64,000 nucleotides of DNA from JBLHKS01 sp047620505 (GTDB taxonomy: Bacteria; Verrucomicrobiota; Verrucomicrobiia; Verrucomicrobiales; DEV007): the NCBI GenBank assembly GCA_047620505.1, contig JBLHKS010000014.1, positions 1-64,000 on the forward strand. Reading direction: 5' to 3'. Below are positions 17,731 to 26,661 of the stretch, piece after piece. Within the stretch, counting starts at the first letter, position 1. Every line of letters starts with the position of its first letter. Below the pieces are notes generated by a model that was not told where the DNA came from, did no database searches, and worked only from the letters and a program-made list of their open reading frames with translations. The position numbers and the translations under genes were made by a program.

Positions 17731-19794
17731 CTACTTTATTTCTACGATATCGCCCACTTCGGCAGCGGCGAAGAATTTTTTGGCGTATTCGTAAGGCAGT
17801 CGAACGCAACCGTGCGAAGCCGGGTAACTCGGAACGTTGCCCTGGTGCATTCCGATCGCACTGCAGCTCAGCCGCATGAAAAACGGCATGTTGGCATCGT
17901 AGAGATTCGAGCGCCTCAGGCGGTTCTTATCGGTGATCACGAACACTCCAGCTCCGGTTCGATGGCCCTTTTTTCCGGTCGAACACCTGGTCGAGAATTT
18001 GACCTCGCCGCGCTCATAGAAAACAGCCCGCTGCTTATCAAGATTGATCACGATTCTTCGGTCCTTGCCTTCTCCATCCGGATCACGCCCGAGTAGGATC
18101 TGGGACATCCGGATGTCCTCGGCTTTGACCGCGAAATTGATCGGCCAAGACTCCCATTTTGTCGTGTTGACGCCCTTGCTCGCGCCCTTGTCCATCAACA
18201 TCGTTACCATCTCGTATTGCCCAGATCCAGCGCCGACCATCAACGGAGTCAGGCCCTTGTCGTTCTTCAAATAGAACTGTAGATTTCCACGCCCTTCGAA
18301 GTGCTTTAGAAACTCCGCTGTCGGCGGATGCGTGATGCGAGAATTTGGATCTGCCCCGGCTGCAATCAGTGCATCGGCGATCGGCATGAAACGCCAGGCA
18401 AGCGTCCATTCAAGATAAGTGTGTCCGCCGACTTTCGCCTTTGAATCGTAGGAAGCGCCATATTCGAGCAGCAAGGCGGCGGCAGTCAGGTCCCCGGTCC
18501 GCAATGCATAACCGAATGGTGTGATCTCGTCTGAGTTGGGCTGGTTTGGATCCTCTCCGCTGCCTAGTAGGATTCGCATCGTCGCGTAATCCTGATCCAG
18601 AAGCGGATGCCAGATGTTTTTCCCGGCTGACTCGGATTCGGCACCTCTACCTAGTAGATAGCGAACCATTCTTAGATTGCCGATCTGCAACGCCCGATCG
18701 ATGGGCCGGTAGCCGCCGCCGTCTGGCGAATTGATATCGGCACCGGCCGCCAGCAGCTGCTCGGCAATTTCGATGTTCCCTTCGTTGAAAAATTCCCACC
18801 AAAGCGGGTTATTTTCTTTCACAGACCGTTGATTGGGATCGGCTCCGTGTTTCAACAGCAGCAGAATCCATTCTTGATCCAAATCGAGCAACGCGAGTTC
18901 GAAAAGGTTGTTTCCGTCGGAAGTCGGCTCGGTGATATCGCCGCCAGCTCGGATTGCCAGATCGAAAAGCTCGAGATCGCGATTCTCAAAAGCCCGCTGA
19001 ACTAACGAAACCTCGCCCTTGCCTTTCGCATTAGGCTCAGCGCGAGCGTTAAGCAATTGTCTTGCCAGGTCCGGCCGCTCCAGATCAAGCGCGGCCACGG
19101 CGAGAGGCCGGCCACCCGGATCTAACGCATTCGGATCCGCGCCTGCGGTCAGCAGCAGCTCGACGATCCGCTCGTCGCCGACGGTGATTGCGGAGAACAG
19201 GGGCCCGCCAGCGATCGAGTCTGCGGTGAGGTCGGCATCAGCGTCGATAAACAGTTGAACCATCGCTAGATTTTCAGAGCGGATCGCATGGATCAAACCC
19301 GGCGTTCCTTCGATCACAGGCTCGTTGACCTCCGCTCCCAGATTAAGGAAGCGCTCAATCAGATGGAGGTTCTGGAGCTCGACCGCGTGGCTGTACGGCG
19401 TTCGCGCCTCAAAGTCGGTCTGCGTCGGCGAAACGCCGAGGGCCAGCAGTTCGGTGATCATCTCGGGCGAATCAATTCGGACCGCTTCGATCAGCGGCGT
19501 GCGGCCGTGTGAATTTCGCGCATCGAGCGGAACTCCGCACCTCTGAAGCTTCGAGAAAACCGAACGGTCTCCTTTCTCGATCGCCTGAAAAACTGAAGTT
19601 GGCTCCACCGAATATCCCAACTTCTCCAAATGTAGGCGCAGTCGCTCCTCCGGTTTCCAGAGATCGTAGCGAACAATCCAAGCTGTAGCCGCGATCAATC
19701 CGATGCCAATGATCAACAGCAGGACGCGGCCAACGCGATCGCTGACCTTATTCTTGCGCTTCGGCATTTTTTTCGGCCGATCTTGGGAAGGCAT
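17731..19794 (-). CDS. Ankyrin-repeat protein with C-terminal L,D-transpeptidase (YkuD) domain
   Basis: 687 residues. A membrane anchor at about 22-42 follows a basic N-terminus. About 14 ankyrin repeats fill roughly residues 60-560 (for example 'RTPLIEAVRIDSPEMITELL', 'DPNALDPGGRPLAVAALDLE'). The last 110 residues are a YkuD domain with 'RIVINLDKQRAVFYERGE' and the catalytic 'GMHQGNVPSYPASHGCVRLP', His and Cys intact. YkuD enzymes form 3-3 cross-links in peptidoglycan or attach proteins to it. Anchor, ankyrin scaffold and enzyme together suggest a periplasmic, protein-guided wall-modifying enzyme. The fusion is unusual. It follows the pilus operon after a 146-base gap that holds an iterated palindrome. 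Confidence 0.88.
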   Translation of the reverse strand: MPSQDRPKKMPKRKNKVSDRVGRVLLLIIGIGLIAATAWIVRYDLWKPEERLRLHLEKLGYSVEPTSVFQAIEKGDRSVFSKLQRCGVPLDARNSHGRTPLIEAVRIDSPEMITELLALGVSPTQTDFEARTPYSHAVELQNLHLIERFLNLGAEVNEPVIEGTPGLIHAIRSENLAMVQLFIDADADLTADSIAGGPLFSAITVGDERIVELLLTAGADPNALDPGGRPLAVAALDLERPDLARQLLNARAEPNAKGKGEVSLVQRAFENRDLELFDLAIRAGGDITEPTSDGNNLFELALLDLDQEWILLLLKHGADPNQRSVKENNPLWWEFFNEGNIEIAEQLLAAGADINSPDGGGYRPIDRALQIGNLRMVRYLLGRGAESESAGKNIWHPLLDQDYATMRILLGSGEDPNQPNSDEITPFGYALRTGDLTAAALLLEYGASYDSKAKVGGHTYLEWTLAWRFMPIADALIAAGADPNSRITHPPTAEFLKHFEGRGNLQFYLKNDKGLTPLMVGAGSGQYEMVTMLMDKGASKGVNTTKWESWPINFAVKAEDIRMSQILLGRDPDGEGKDRRIVINLDKQRAVFYERGEVKFSTRCSTGKKGHRTGAGVFVITDKNRLRRSNLYDANMPFFMRLSCSAIGMHQGNVPSYPASHGCVRLPYEYAKKFFAAAEVGDIVEIK

Positions 19795-19940
19795 CGCGGC
19801 TGAATTGGGTTCGGTTTCCGGTTTCGGACCGAGTCGGTTGAGACTCGGCCAACCCGGGAAAAAACCAGATTCGCGAAATAGATCAAGCGAACAAACGAAT
19901 CCCCAGAGTTGGCAGTTGGCCGGATTGAGCAGCTGCTGGT

Positions 19941-21167
19941 TTACTTTTTGAACAGCAGGGCGTCACCAAGACCGAAGATTGGCGAGTAAATCGCGTAGAT
20001 CAAAAACGCGACCAGTGTGCCGAGAACGACAATCGTCACCGGCTCGATGATCTTGTCGATCTGCTGAGCAATCACGTCGAGTTCCTCCTCGTAGTCGTCC
20101 GCGATTTCGTTGAGCGGCTCCGCACCGGTTCCTGTTTCTCCTCCGATCTCCATCACGCCGCAAATCGTCCGGCTGTCGTCACCAAGCCAGTGACTCTCAA
20201 GCAGGAAACTCTCCGGAAGCGTTCGTCCAACCGTGATGTGTTCGTGGACCCGAGTGAAGAACTCACTATAGTAAATGTGAGGCGCGCTATCGGATGTGAT
20301 TTGAAGCGCTGTGCCGATTCGGACGTTTGCTTCTACCAAAAGCGCGAGGCACCTGAAACTGGTCGCCGCCGCCGCCTTTCGGATGATCTTGCCGACGAGC
20401 GGTGTATTGATAAGCAGTTTCTGAACTGCGGGAATTCGAACGATTTTGCCCCATTTCTTAAAGAACATGAATAAACCGATAAACGGAAGCGCAGCCGCCC
20501 AAGGATAAGCCCTCAAGAAATCAGAAAGCGCCATTAATCCACGAGTCGGCGCAGGCAAGTCCGCCTTCAGCTGTTCGTAAAGCTTTACCATCGCCGGAAT
20601 TAGCGTAAAGCTCATCATAATAACGACACCAATCCCGAGCGTAATAACGATAGCTGGATAAATCATTCCAGAACGCAGCTTTCGCACGATGGTAAGCGTC
20701 TTTTTCTGGCTCGCGCCGATGCGTCGAAAAACAGTCGGCAGCTGGCCGGATTCCTCTCCAGCACGGACCAACGCAATCATGTCTGGCGTGAAAAGCTCCT
20801 CATGCTTTGCCATCGCATCGCTGATGCTCAATCCCGCCTGAAGATCTCCACAAATATCAGCAATCACACCGCGATAGCGGGGCGACTTTACCCGATTTGT
20901 CTGAAGCTGGAAGCACTTGATCGTGGGTACGTTCCGCTCAAATGTCTTCGCGAGTCCGAGGAAAAATGCGGCCCTGTCTGCTAGTGATGGTTTCGGCAGC
21001 GTGATCCGGTGGAGCATCTCATCCACCCCGCCAATATCCGTAATTTCGGCGGTCTCATTCTGCGTCTGTCCTGAACCAACGATGGCCTTCTCGTCATCGA
21101 GGGTATCAACGATTATCGGAACTGACCGATTCGTATGAATATTGGTAAGCGATACTTTCTTAAGCAT
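19941..21167 (-). CDS. Type II secretion/type IV pilus inner-membrane platform protein (GspF/PilC)
   Basis: 408 residues, standard for the GspF/PilC platform that couples the cytoplasmic ATPase to assembly of the pilus or pseudopilus. Two T2SSF domains are visible: about 75-200 ('FFLGLAKTFERNVPTIKCFQ', 'LVRAGEESGQLPTVFRR') and about 285-400 ('TSFRCLALLVEANVRIGTAL', 'VMEIGGETGTGAEPLNEIAD'). Three membrane helices lie at about 178-200, 228-248 and 375-398. It is the last gene of a nine-gene operon, 18 bases behind the upstream prepilin-like gene. Confidence 0.92.
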   Translation of the reverse strand: MLKKVSLTNIHTNRSVPIIVDTLDDEKAIVGSGQTQNETAEITDIGGVDEMLHRITLPKPSLADRAAFFLGLAKTFERNVPTIKCFQLQTNRVKSPRYRGVIADICGDLQAGLSISDAMAKHEELFTPDMIALVRAGEESGQLPTVFRRIGASQKKTLTIVRKLRSGMIYPAIVITLGIGVVIMMSFTLIPAMVKLYEQLKADLPAPTRGLMALSDFLRAYPWAAALPFIGLFMFFKKWGKIVRIPAVQKLLINTPLVGKIIRKAAAATSFRCLALLVEANVRIGTALQITSDSAPHIYYSEFFTRVHEHITVGRTLPESFLLESHWLGDDSRTICGVMEIGGETGTGAEPLNEIADDYEEELDVIAQQIDKIIEPVTIVVLGTLVAFLIYAIYSPIFGLGDALLFKK

Positions 21168-21185
21168 GTCGGGATTGGGTGAATT

Positions 21186-21653
21186 CTAGGGACCGCCGGT
21201 TGTGGTATAGCGGTCGATTGTCGATCGGTAAGCGCGGGCCTCTAGGGTGCGCTCCGGAACTGTTGTGTCTGATCCGCCAGTCCACAGGCCGGCAGACCAA
21301 CTCCCTGCATCTAGAACTGGACTGATGCGAACACGATAGGTGATTCCTTGGAGCGTTAGGTTGCCCTGAACCTCGTCCGCTTGATCTTCGGCTTCCAGAG
21401 TGACATCGGGATCCGGTGGAATAAATCGAAGAGGAACAGACCAGTCGCCGTGAATCTGGTAAATCAGAGCGGCGTTTTCTAGCATATTCAATCCACGTGC
21501 GACCTTCCATGAAATCTCTTCTTGAGTATTCATGGTCAAAGTCAGCGATGCGGCCGCGCTGATGCCAATCATCAGGATCCCTCCCGCGACAAGTGCCTCG
21601 GCAAGCGAATAGCCGCGCGCTCTGTCTCTTTTTCCTGGCTTACTAACAGTCAT
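21186..21653 (-). CDS. Prepilin-like protein
   Basis: 155 residues with a type III (prepilin) leader: basic leader then 'ARGYSLAEALVAGGILMIG', Gly at the cleavage site and Glu at +5, followed by a hydrophobic helix. It would be cut and methylated by a prepilin peptidase, which is not in this window, and assembled as a minor pilin. It lacks cysteines in the mature part. Its order next to two larger prepilin-like genes resembles the 'Verru_Chthon cassette' clusters of this phylum; that comparison is from memory of the family description. Confidence 0.8.
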   Translation of the reverse strand: MTVSKPGKRDRARGYSLAEALVAGGILMIGISAAASLTLTMNTQEEISWKVARGLNMLENAALIYQIHGDWSVPLRFIPPDPDVTLEAEDQADEVQGNLTLQGITYRVRISPVLDAGSWSAGLWTGGSDTTVPERTLEARAYRSTIDRYTTTGGP

Positions 21654-21665
21654 GCAATTAAAAAT

Positions 21666-23069
21666 TCAGGGATTGAGATAGCCTTCGACCCAAACCCAGC
21701 GTGGAGCGATGGAACTCAGCGCTGCCGGATCGTCATCTCGGACAATGTTGAGTGACCCGCCGCCGCTGTGGATAAAATCGCAGTTTGTGAAAATGCCGCC
21801 CTCAAGATTCACAGCCGCGCCCCCTGTCGTGACTGTCGTGGGGGCCTGCTGGGCGATATAAATCATCCGGAAGTTCACGCTCAGAAAGTCCATTTGAAGC
21901 GGCGCGGACAAATCGCGGCCGATTCCGAGAATCAGGCCTCGCGTGTTATTTCCAGTCGCCGTGATCTGACCGATATCGTTGATGCCACCTGCTGAATCTT
22001 TTGCGGCGATAATAACGGGGCTCATCGTCGCTGCCGCAATCTCCTCTGCCGCCGTAGTTTGACCCTGGAGCGTGATACTGAGAGCCTCGTCCGAAATGAG
22101 AACGTGAGGCAAAGAGGGGTCATCCAAATCGATAGTAATATTGCCGGCCCCATCAGATGTGACGCCGTTCGTACTCGACGGGGTCAGGGGATCTACCAGC
22201 ATTCCTCCACCATTTGTTGCCGCCGTTTGCAGGGAGATTGGACCTGTGCCCCAAGTGCCCCAGACAATATCGAGGGAACCATTATTAAGGACCGAGAAAT
22301 CCGGGAATGACACAATCATTGGAACGAATGGGACATTACTTACTGCGACTGGATCGGTCGAATCGATCTCAGTTACTGCAAAGCCGCTACCGGTAAGGTC
22401 CACATTGCTTCCTCGCATGCGCTCCGTCGAGAAAGAGTAGTCGGGACCAAGGGTCGGTTTGTAAAGATAACTGCCGCCGTTGACCAAAATGGACCCTGAC
22501 GCCTCATTACTCTCAGTGCCACCAAGACTGCGATGGAGTCCGAAAAGTATGCCCGCTAACGCCGGATTCATGCCGCAGGCGCGATAGCGAAACTCATAGG
22601 GAACTTTCGCCGTGTCCCATGTTCCGGTCGAAGTAACGTTCCCAAGAACGGATACTGTAACGGGAACCTCGTATGGGTTCAGATCTCCGCCGGGGCTTGT
22701 TGGATTCGAAACTCCAAGCGTTGTCGTGGAATATGGCGACCCCGACCAACTTCCCACCACGATTCGAGCCCAATTGTCGTCTGACGGATCCGAATCCCCG
22801 TCATCATAGCTCCATTCAATCGTCTCGCCTGCTCCGGTGGCGTTCGGTAGGACGTTTCGATAAATGTATTCTTTTGCCAGCTGTCGACCATTCAGTTCTC
22901 GGATTCTACGGAGAAATGACGTTTCGCTAGCCTCGACCTGTTGAGTGCGTGCATTGATGATGCCCATTAAGCTCATTAAGCCGATAGTTCCGACTGAAAC
23001 GATGATCAGCGCGACGATCGCTGTGCTGCCAGCAATGGCCCTTCGCCCTTTTGTGGAGAATGCTTTCAA
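21666..23069 (-). CDS. Large PilX/pseudopilin-like protein
   Basis: About 468 residues from the TTG at 23069, placed two bases after the preceding stop. A longer frame back to 23144 overlaps that gene and looks non-coding. The N-terminus is basic then hydrophobic ('KGRRAIAGSTAIVALIIVSV'), like PilX-type minor pilins without a canonical Gly-Phe-Glu cleavage site. The rest is a large Gly/Ser/Thr-rich, beta-looking extracellular region with no cysteine pair of note. Likely a large minor pilin, possibly at the tip or adhesive, inferred from size and place in the operon. Confidence 0.72.
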   Translation of the reverse strand: MKAFSTKGRRAIAGSTAIVALIIVSVGTIGLMSLMGIINARTQQVEASETSFLRRIRELNGRQLAKEYIYRNVLPNATGAGETIEWSYDDGDSDPSDDNWARIVVGSWSGSPYSTTTLGVSNPTSPGGDLNPYEVPVTVSVLGNVTSTGTWDTAKVPYEFRYRACGMNPALAGILFGLHRSLGGTESNEASGSILVNGGSYLYKPTLGPDYSFSTERMRGSNVDLTGSGFAVTEIDSTDPVAVSNVPFVPMIVSFPDFSVLNNGSLDIVWGTWGTGPISLQTAATNGGGMLVDPLTPSSTNGVTSDGAGNITIDLDDPSLPHVLISDEALSITLQGQTTAAEEIAAATMSPVIIAAKDSAGGINDIGQITATGNNTRGLILGIGRDLSAPLQMDFLSVNFRMIYIAQQAPTTVTTGGAAVNLEGGIFTNCDFIHSGGGSLNIVRDDDPAALSSIAPRWVWVEGYLNP

Positions 23070-23071
23070 AA

Positions 23072-24001
23072 TTAGTAAAGGGCTGGAAACATCGGCACAG
23101 TGAACATGAAGCTTGTCCGGCCACCCATTTTGTAAAAATCCCAAGCCGGATTATGTGAAGGATCGCCGATTTCAAATGGAGTCGGCGGATCAGGGGCCTC
23201 AAGAAAGGGAGATGCGGGATCCGGCCACCAAATAAAGTAGAAAGAAGCCTCATTTGCCTTCATCCATTTGTTGAGAACGGGATCATTGCCAACGGATGAC
23301 TGACGCGCAAATCTCTCGAAATGAACTACGAGGGGATTGAACGGATTGCCGGTTCCGATGGGGTAGACGACATCGTAATAGCCAGCCAGTGACCCGTCAA
23401 TATAGCGTCTGACGGAAACGTAATTCATCGTTGGGGTGGTCGCGTCCGGGAGTGGGACAACGTCGATGTCATAAACGGCTACGACATCCAACTCTGTTCC
23501 AGCAGCTGCTGGCTGGGTCAGATAGATTGATGCGTCCTCCGCGCTCGATTTTCCAGAGTATGCAACAAAAGGTGCCGCCGCGGTTCCGTATTGAGTTACG
23601 AGATGCTGCCGAAATTTTTCGGGGGTATCGAGGACATCACTACCGGCTGGATAGGGGATCGTAGATGGTCGAATCGTATTCAAATCACTCCGTCCGAGGC
23701 AGTAAACCGCTCCAGATTGACCGATGTCTTCTCGGAATTTCTCACGGAGTTCATTCGCGAATCCAACTCGACCGTAGTTTGGTGATGAGTAGACGCTGAT
23801 TGCTTCCTCATCCAGGCCGTAAAAATTCTGCAGGTTTGTAGATCCAAGCGCAACAGTTTCCAGTGATGCAAGCCGATTCTGGTTTGCGGCCATGTTCTGA
23901 TAAACAAGGGCCGCTGCCGAGAAAAAGATGGCGCTCAGGCTGATCGCCGCCAGAACTTCAATCACGCTGAAGCCCACGGTTCTCTGGAGTCGAGGTTGCA
24001 T
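23072..24001 (-). CDS. Prepilin-like protein (PilW/GspJ type)
   Basis: 309 residues. The leader 'RTVGFSVIEVLAAISLSAIF' fits the prepilin rule: Gly at cleavage, Glu at +5, then a long hydrophobic helix. The 290-residue mature part is long for a minor pilin and resembles PilW/GspJ-type components by size only. It precedes the PilX-like gene by two bases. The iterated palindrome at 23501-23510 encodes AAA. Confidence 0.78.
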   Translation of the reverse strand: MQPRLQRTVGFSVIEVLAAISLSAIFFSAAALVYQNMAANQNRLASLETVALGSTNLQNFYGLDEEAISVYSSPNYGRVGFANELREKFREDIGQSGAVYCLGRSDLNTIRPSTIPYPAGSDVLDTPEKFRQHLVTQYGTAAAPFVAYSGKSSAEDASIYLTQPAAAGTELDVVAVYDIDVVPLPDATTPTMNYVSVRRYIDGSLAGYYDVVYPIGTGNPFNPLVVHFERFARQSSVGNDPVLNKWMKANEASFYFIWWPDPASPFLEAPDPPTPFEIGDPSHNPAWDFYKMGGRTSFMFTVPMFPALY

Positions 24002-24020
24002 CGTTTGTACTTCGATTTCG

Positions 24021-24599
24021 TCAGGGCTGCGGGGCGGAATCCGCGATGCCGATTGGGCGGATATTCGCTCCTTTCAGGCTGCCTCTTTGATAATCAGTTT
24101 CCTTGGAATCTGAGTTGGGTTGACCCGGTAGGATGTACCGTACGATAACCTCTTGATCGATCGTGATCAGGAGGCGGCGGCCATCCATGACTTGTTCTCC
24201 AGACTCGGTCAGCCATGAAATTTCGACTTCCTTTTCGGTGACTCGAGTGCATATCAGGCGATCCGATTGGCCCGGAATCAGAACTGGAAGTTCATGGCCC
24301 TGCATTAGAACGAGATCGCCAAACAACACTCGGCGGCCTTTCTCTCCTGCGCTCGTGCCCAGTACGCGAAGGCTTTGGAGACGCTCTCTGATTCGGGCAG
24401 CCTCTGTATCTTCGGTCTTTGATGCATCGGCGTTCTTCTTTTCTCTTTTCGAATATGGGTTTCGCTCGCTCGCGTCGACGGCAACTCCTGCTTTAAGGCC
24501 CGGCAAGAATCCGAGTTGGTTGGCATCAGGTTCAGCAACGCCGCTAAGGGGCGCGAATAGCAACGTCATGAACGTGAGAATTTTAGGCTGTATTTTCAT
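24021..24599 (-). CDS. Periplasmic PilP/GspC-like protein
   Basis: 192 residues with a signal peptide or N-terminal anchor ('KILTFMTLLFAPLSGVAEPD') and a charged linker. A small beta-domain follows ('LVLMQGHELPVLIPGQSDRL', 'VRYILPGQ'). Position after the pilM-N-O-like genes and this architecture match PilP or GspC, which connect the inner-membrane assembly to a secretin. Sequence similarity to either family is not obvious, so the call rests on synteny. No secretin gene is in the cluster. Confidence 0.5.
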   Translation of the reverse strand: MKIQPKILTFMTLLFAPLSGVAEPDANQLGFLPGLKAGVAVDASERNPYSKREKKNADASKTEDTEAARIRERLQSLRVLGTSAGEKGRRVLFGDLVLMQGHELPVLIPGQSDRLICTRVTEKEVEISWLTESGEQVMDGRRLLITIDQEVIVRYILPGQPNSDSKETDYQRGSLKGANIRPIGIADSAPQP

Positions 24600-24627
24600 G
24601 CTTCTCTTTCGGTTGAGGAATGATTGA

Positions 24628-25167
24628 TCAGGTGCTCTTGCCAGTGATGGGGATATCGACGATCAATTCGACTTTGATGTTGTCGCCGGCTGTTCCTCTG
24701 GTTATTATGCAACTCGTAATCCGGGATGTTGGGAACGATTCTTCCAGGCCCCCAAGCCAATTGAGTACTTTGGAGTATTCGTCCTGCAGAATCAGGTGTC
24801 CTCTAAGTGTTTGCTTAATGAAGGGATTGTCTTTGTTCTCCAGGAGTTCGAAACGTTGCTTTTCGCCGAAAACATTGTGTCTGATGCTATCAAGAATTCG
24901 TGATTCGGTAGTCTGCCAGTTGGCGGTTGCGTTGAAATGCTGTTCCCACTCGGTGTGAAAATCTCGGACTTCCTTTGTGCTTGTCTTCAGGCGCGAGAGT
25001 GCTCCCTGTGACATAGTGAACAGTTGCTTTGCTGTCTCAGCAGCAGCCGAATTATCGGCTGCTTTGGTGCTCGCGCCACTTTTGAGCTTATAGACTTTCT
25101 GCGTTCCGAATGCGAAAACTGCGATCAGAATGATCAGGACGAGGCAGGCTGCTTGCTTTTCTTTCAT
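24628..25167 (-). CDS. PilO/GspM-like inner-membrane protein
   Basis: 179 residues: a single N-terminal membrane helix ('CLVLIILIAVFAFG'), a helical linker, and a C-terminal alpha/beta domain ending 'NIKVELIVDIPITG'. This is the architecture of PilO/GspM, which pairs with PilN/GspL in the alignment complex. It lies between the PilN-like and PilP-like genes in the order of canonical pilMNOP operons. The assignment is from layout and topology. Confidence 0.6.
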   Translation of the reverse strand: MKEKQAACLVLIILIAVFAFGTQKVYKLKSGASTKAADNSAAAETAKQLFTMSQGALSRLKTSTKEVRDFHTEWEQHFNATANWQTTESRILDSIRHNVFGEKQRFELLENKDNPFIKQTLRGHLILQDEYSKVLNWLGGLEESFPTSRITSCIITRGTAGDNIKVELIVDIPITGKST

Positions 25168-25207
25168 TTGTCCGTATTTGGGGCGTTTTTCACTTGTGAG
25201 TTATTGA

Positions 25208-25762
25208 TTACAGGTCGTTTTTCCAAACGAGCGTCGTTTTGTAATCGAGTGAATTTTCATTAGTCTGCTGATCCGGATTGTGAGCTCGAAAGCTGAGATC
25301 CCGGATACTGTCTTGCATGGCCTCTCTGACCGCTGCTGTGACTCCGTCGATCTTTATCTCTAAGTGTATGTGAGCAGGAATTTCGGAGTTTCTGGTCATT
25401 CGCAGCTCTGCGATTGTGCTTGTCGTTCCGACGCTTCGAGAGATTGCTACTGCAAGTGGTTGGACGCCGTGTGACCCCTCAATCCAGCTTGCGGCGGCGT
25501 CGGCGCGCGTATTCAGCTTCTGAAGCTCCTGAGTTTCCCTGGCGACCTGGACGGCCTGGCCTTTGTACTTTGATTCCTCGTTGCTTGCGTTTTCACTTTC
25601 CTCAAGAGAGTTTTTGTACCCGAGATAGAACCAAACTGAGAAAAGACTACAGAGGACAAGTGATGCGTAGAATCCGATTGGAACCAATTGGAATGTCGAG
25701 GGTAGTCCCTGAGAAACTTCCCTGCGCTCTGTTTTAATATCGTGACTAAGTCCTGTTTGCAT
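25208..25762 (-). CDS. PilN/GspL-like inner-membrane protein
   Basis: 184 residues with a short cytoplasmic N-terminus, one membrane helix (about 30-50, 'YASLVLCSLFSVWFYLGY'), a coiled-coil-like stretch rich in Glu/Lys/Gln, and a C-terminal ferredoxin-like segment ('AHIHLEIKIDGVTAAVREAM'). This is the PilN layout, and it follows the PilM-like gene by 21 bases. Not recognisable by sequence motif alone. Confidence 0.6.
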   Translation of the reverse strand: MQTGLSHDIKTERREVSQGLPSTFQLVPIGFYASLVLCSLFSVWFYLGYKNSLEESENASNEESKYKGQAVQVARETQELQKLNTRADAAASWIEGSHGVQPLAVAISRSVGTTSTIAELRMTRNSEIPAHIHLEIKIDGVTAAVREAMQDSIRDLSFRAHNPDQQTNENSLDYKTTLVWKNDL

Positions 25763-25783
25763 AGGTTTGTTGGGTTGACTTGA

Positions 25784-26656
25784 TCAGTTTTGGCTCAGTA
25801 CCATCCAAAGATGGTCGGGCTGGGTCATTTCGACTGCTCCGAAGGGCTGTAGGCGTTCGAATAGTGCTTGGGAGAAGCGTGTTCCGGGTTGATCGTTCAG
25901 CAAAACGATCGCTGAGCCTGATTCAGCTCCATTAAGCATTGGCGTTGCAATGTTCATTACCGGTTCGATATCGCCGCCGGTGTAAATTCCGCTTCGGGAT
26001 CGTAGTTCGCTCCACTGCCCACTTCGTTGACTCATTAAGCAGACGGAACCTGCGCAGCAGGCAATCAGGACAAAGTCTCGACCGCTCTTGCCGTTTCGGG
26101 CGGCGTGTTCGCGGTTAACGTAGTCCTCAACCATGGTGAAAAGCCCGCTAGCGATTCGAGCTGGTTTCAATCCAACGTCAGCCAAAGTATCTTCTACGGA
26201 TTTCAGCATTGATTCGTCGGTGGCGAGGAGCAGACTAGCGCTTGTTTCCGGGTTGTGGTGAATCGCGTAGCGCTTTGCGCGGTCAAATTTCGCTCCGATC
26301 ACCGCTCGCGGGTTTGAACGAATCAGTGCCTCTGATCCCGGCCGCCTCGACATATTTGATTCCAGCGTAATGATAAAACGGTTGTTCAATGACAGGACAC
26401 ACCAGCCGCCGTCTGTCATTGTTCGCCATTCGTCAGCCATCTGGTGGGCGACGGTCGAAAATTCGCCCTCTTGAACGCCGCCAGCTGCCATGGTTCCTCT
26501 TTTCGTTACCGCTTTCCAGCTGATCTCGCCGCGGCTGACGTTTATCATTAAATATTTTTTGCCGCGCATCCGCTTTGCGATGGGCTGACTGCTGTCGTCC
26601 GGTTCCGGCTTGAATGCCTGGAAGGAGAGAACGCTTTTTATGTCATTCAAGGTCAT
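25784..26656 (-). CDS. PilM-like cytoplasmic assembly protein
   Basis: 290 residues, no signal or membrane helix. Its place between the ATPase and the PilN-like gene and its size fit PilM, the actin-fold cytoplasmic component that binds PilN. Candidate fold elements include 'KKYLMINVSRGEISWKAV' and 'DFVLIACCAGSVCLMSQ', repeating beta-hairpin features of such ATPase-fold domains. The similarity is weak, so this is a synteny-based call. Confidence 0.5.
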   Translation of the reverse strand: MTLNDIKSVLSFQAFKPEPDDSSQPIAKRMRGKKYLMINVSRGEISWKAVTKRGTMAAGGVQEGEFSTVAHQMADEWRTMTDGGWCVLSLNNRFIITLESNMSRRPGSEALIRSNPRAVIGAKFDRAKRYAIHHNPETSASLLLATDESMLKSVEDTLADVGLKPARIASGLFTMVEDYVNREHAARNGKSGRDFVLIACCAGSVCLMSQRSGQWSELRSRSGIYTGGDIEPVMNIATPMLNGAESGSAIVLLNDQPGTRFSQALFERLQPFGAVEMTQPDHLWMVLSQN

Positions 26657-26661
26657 ATCGT

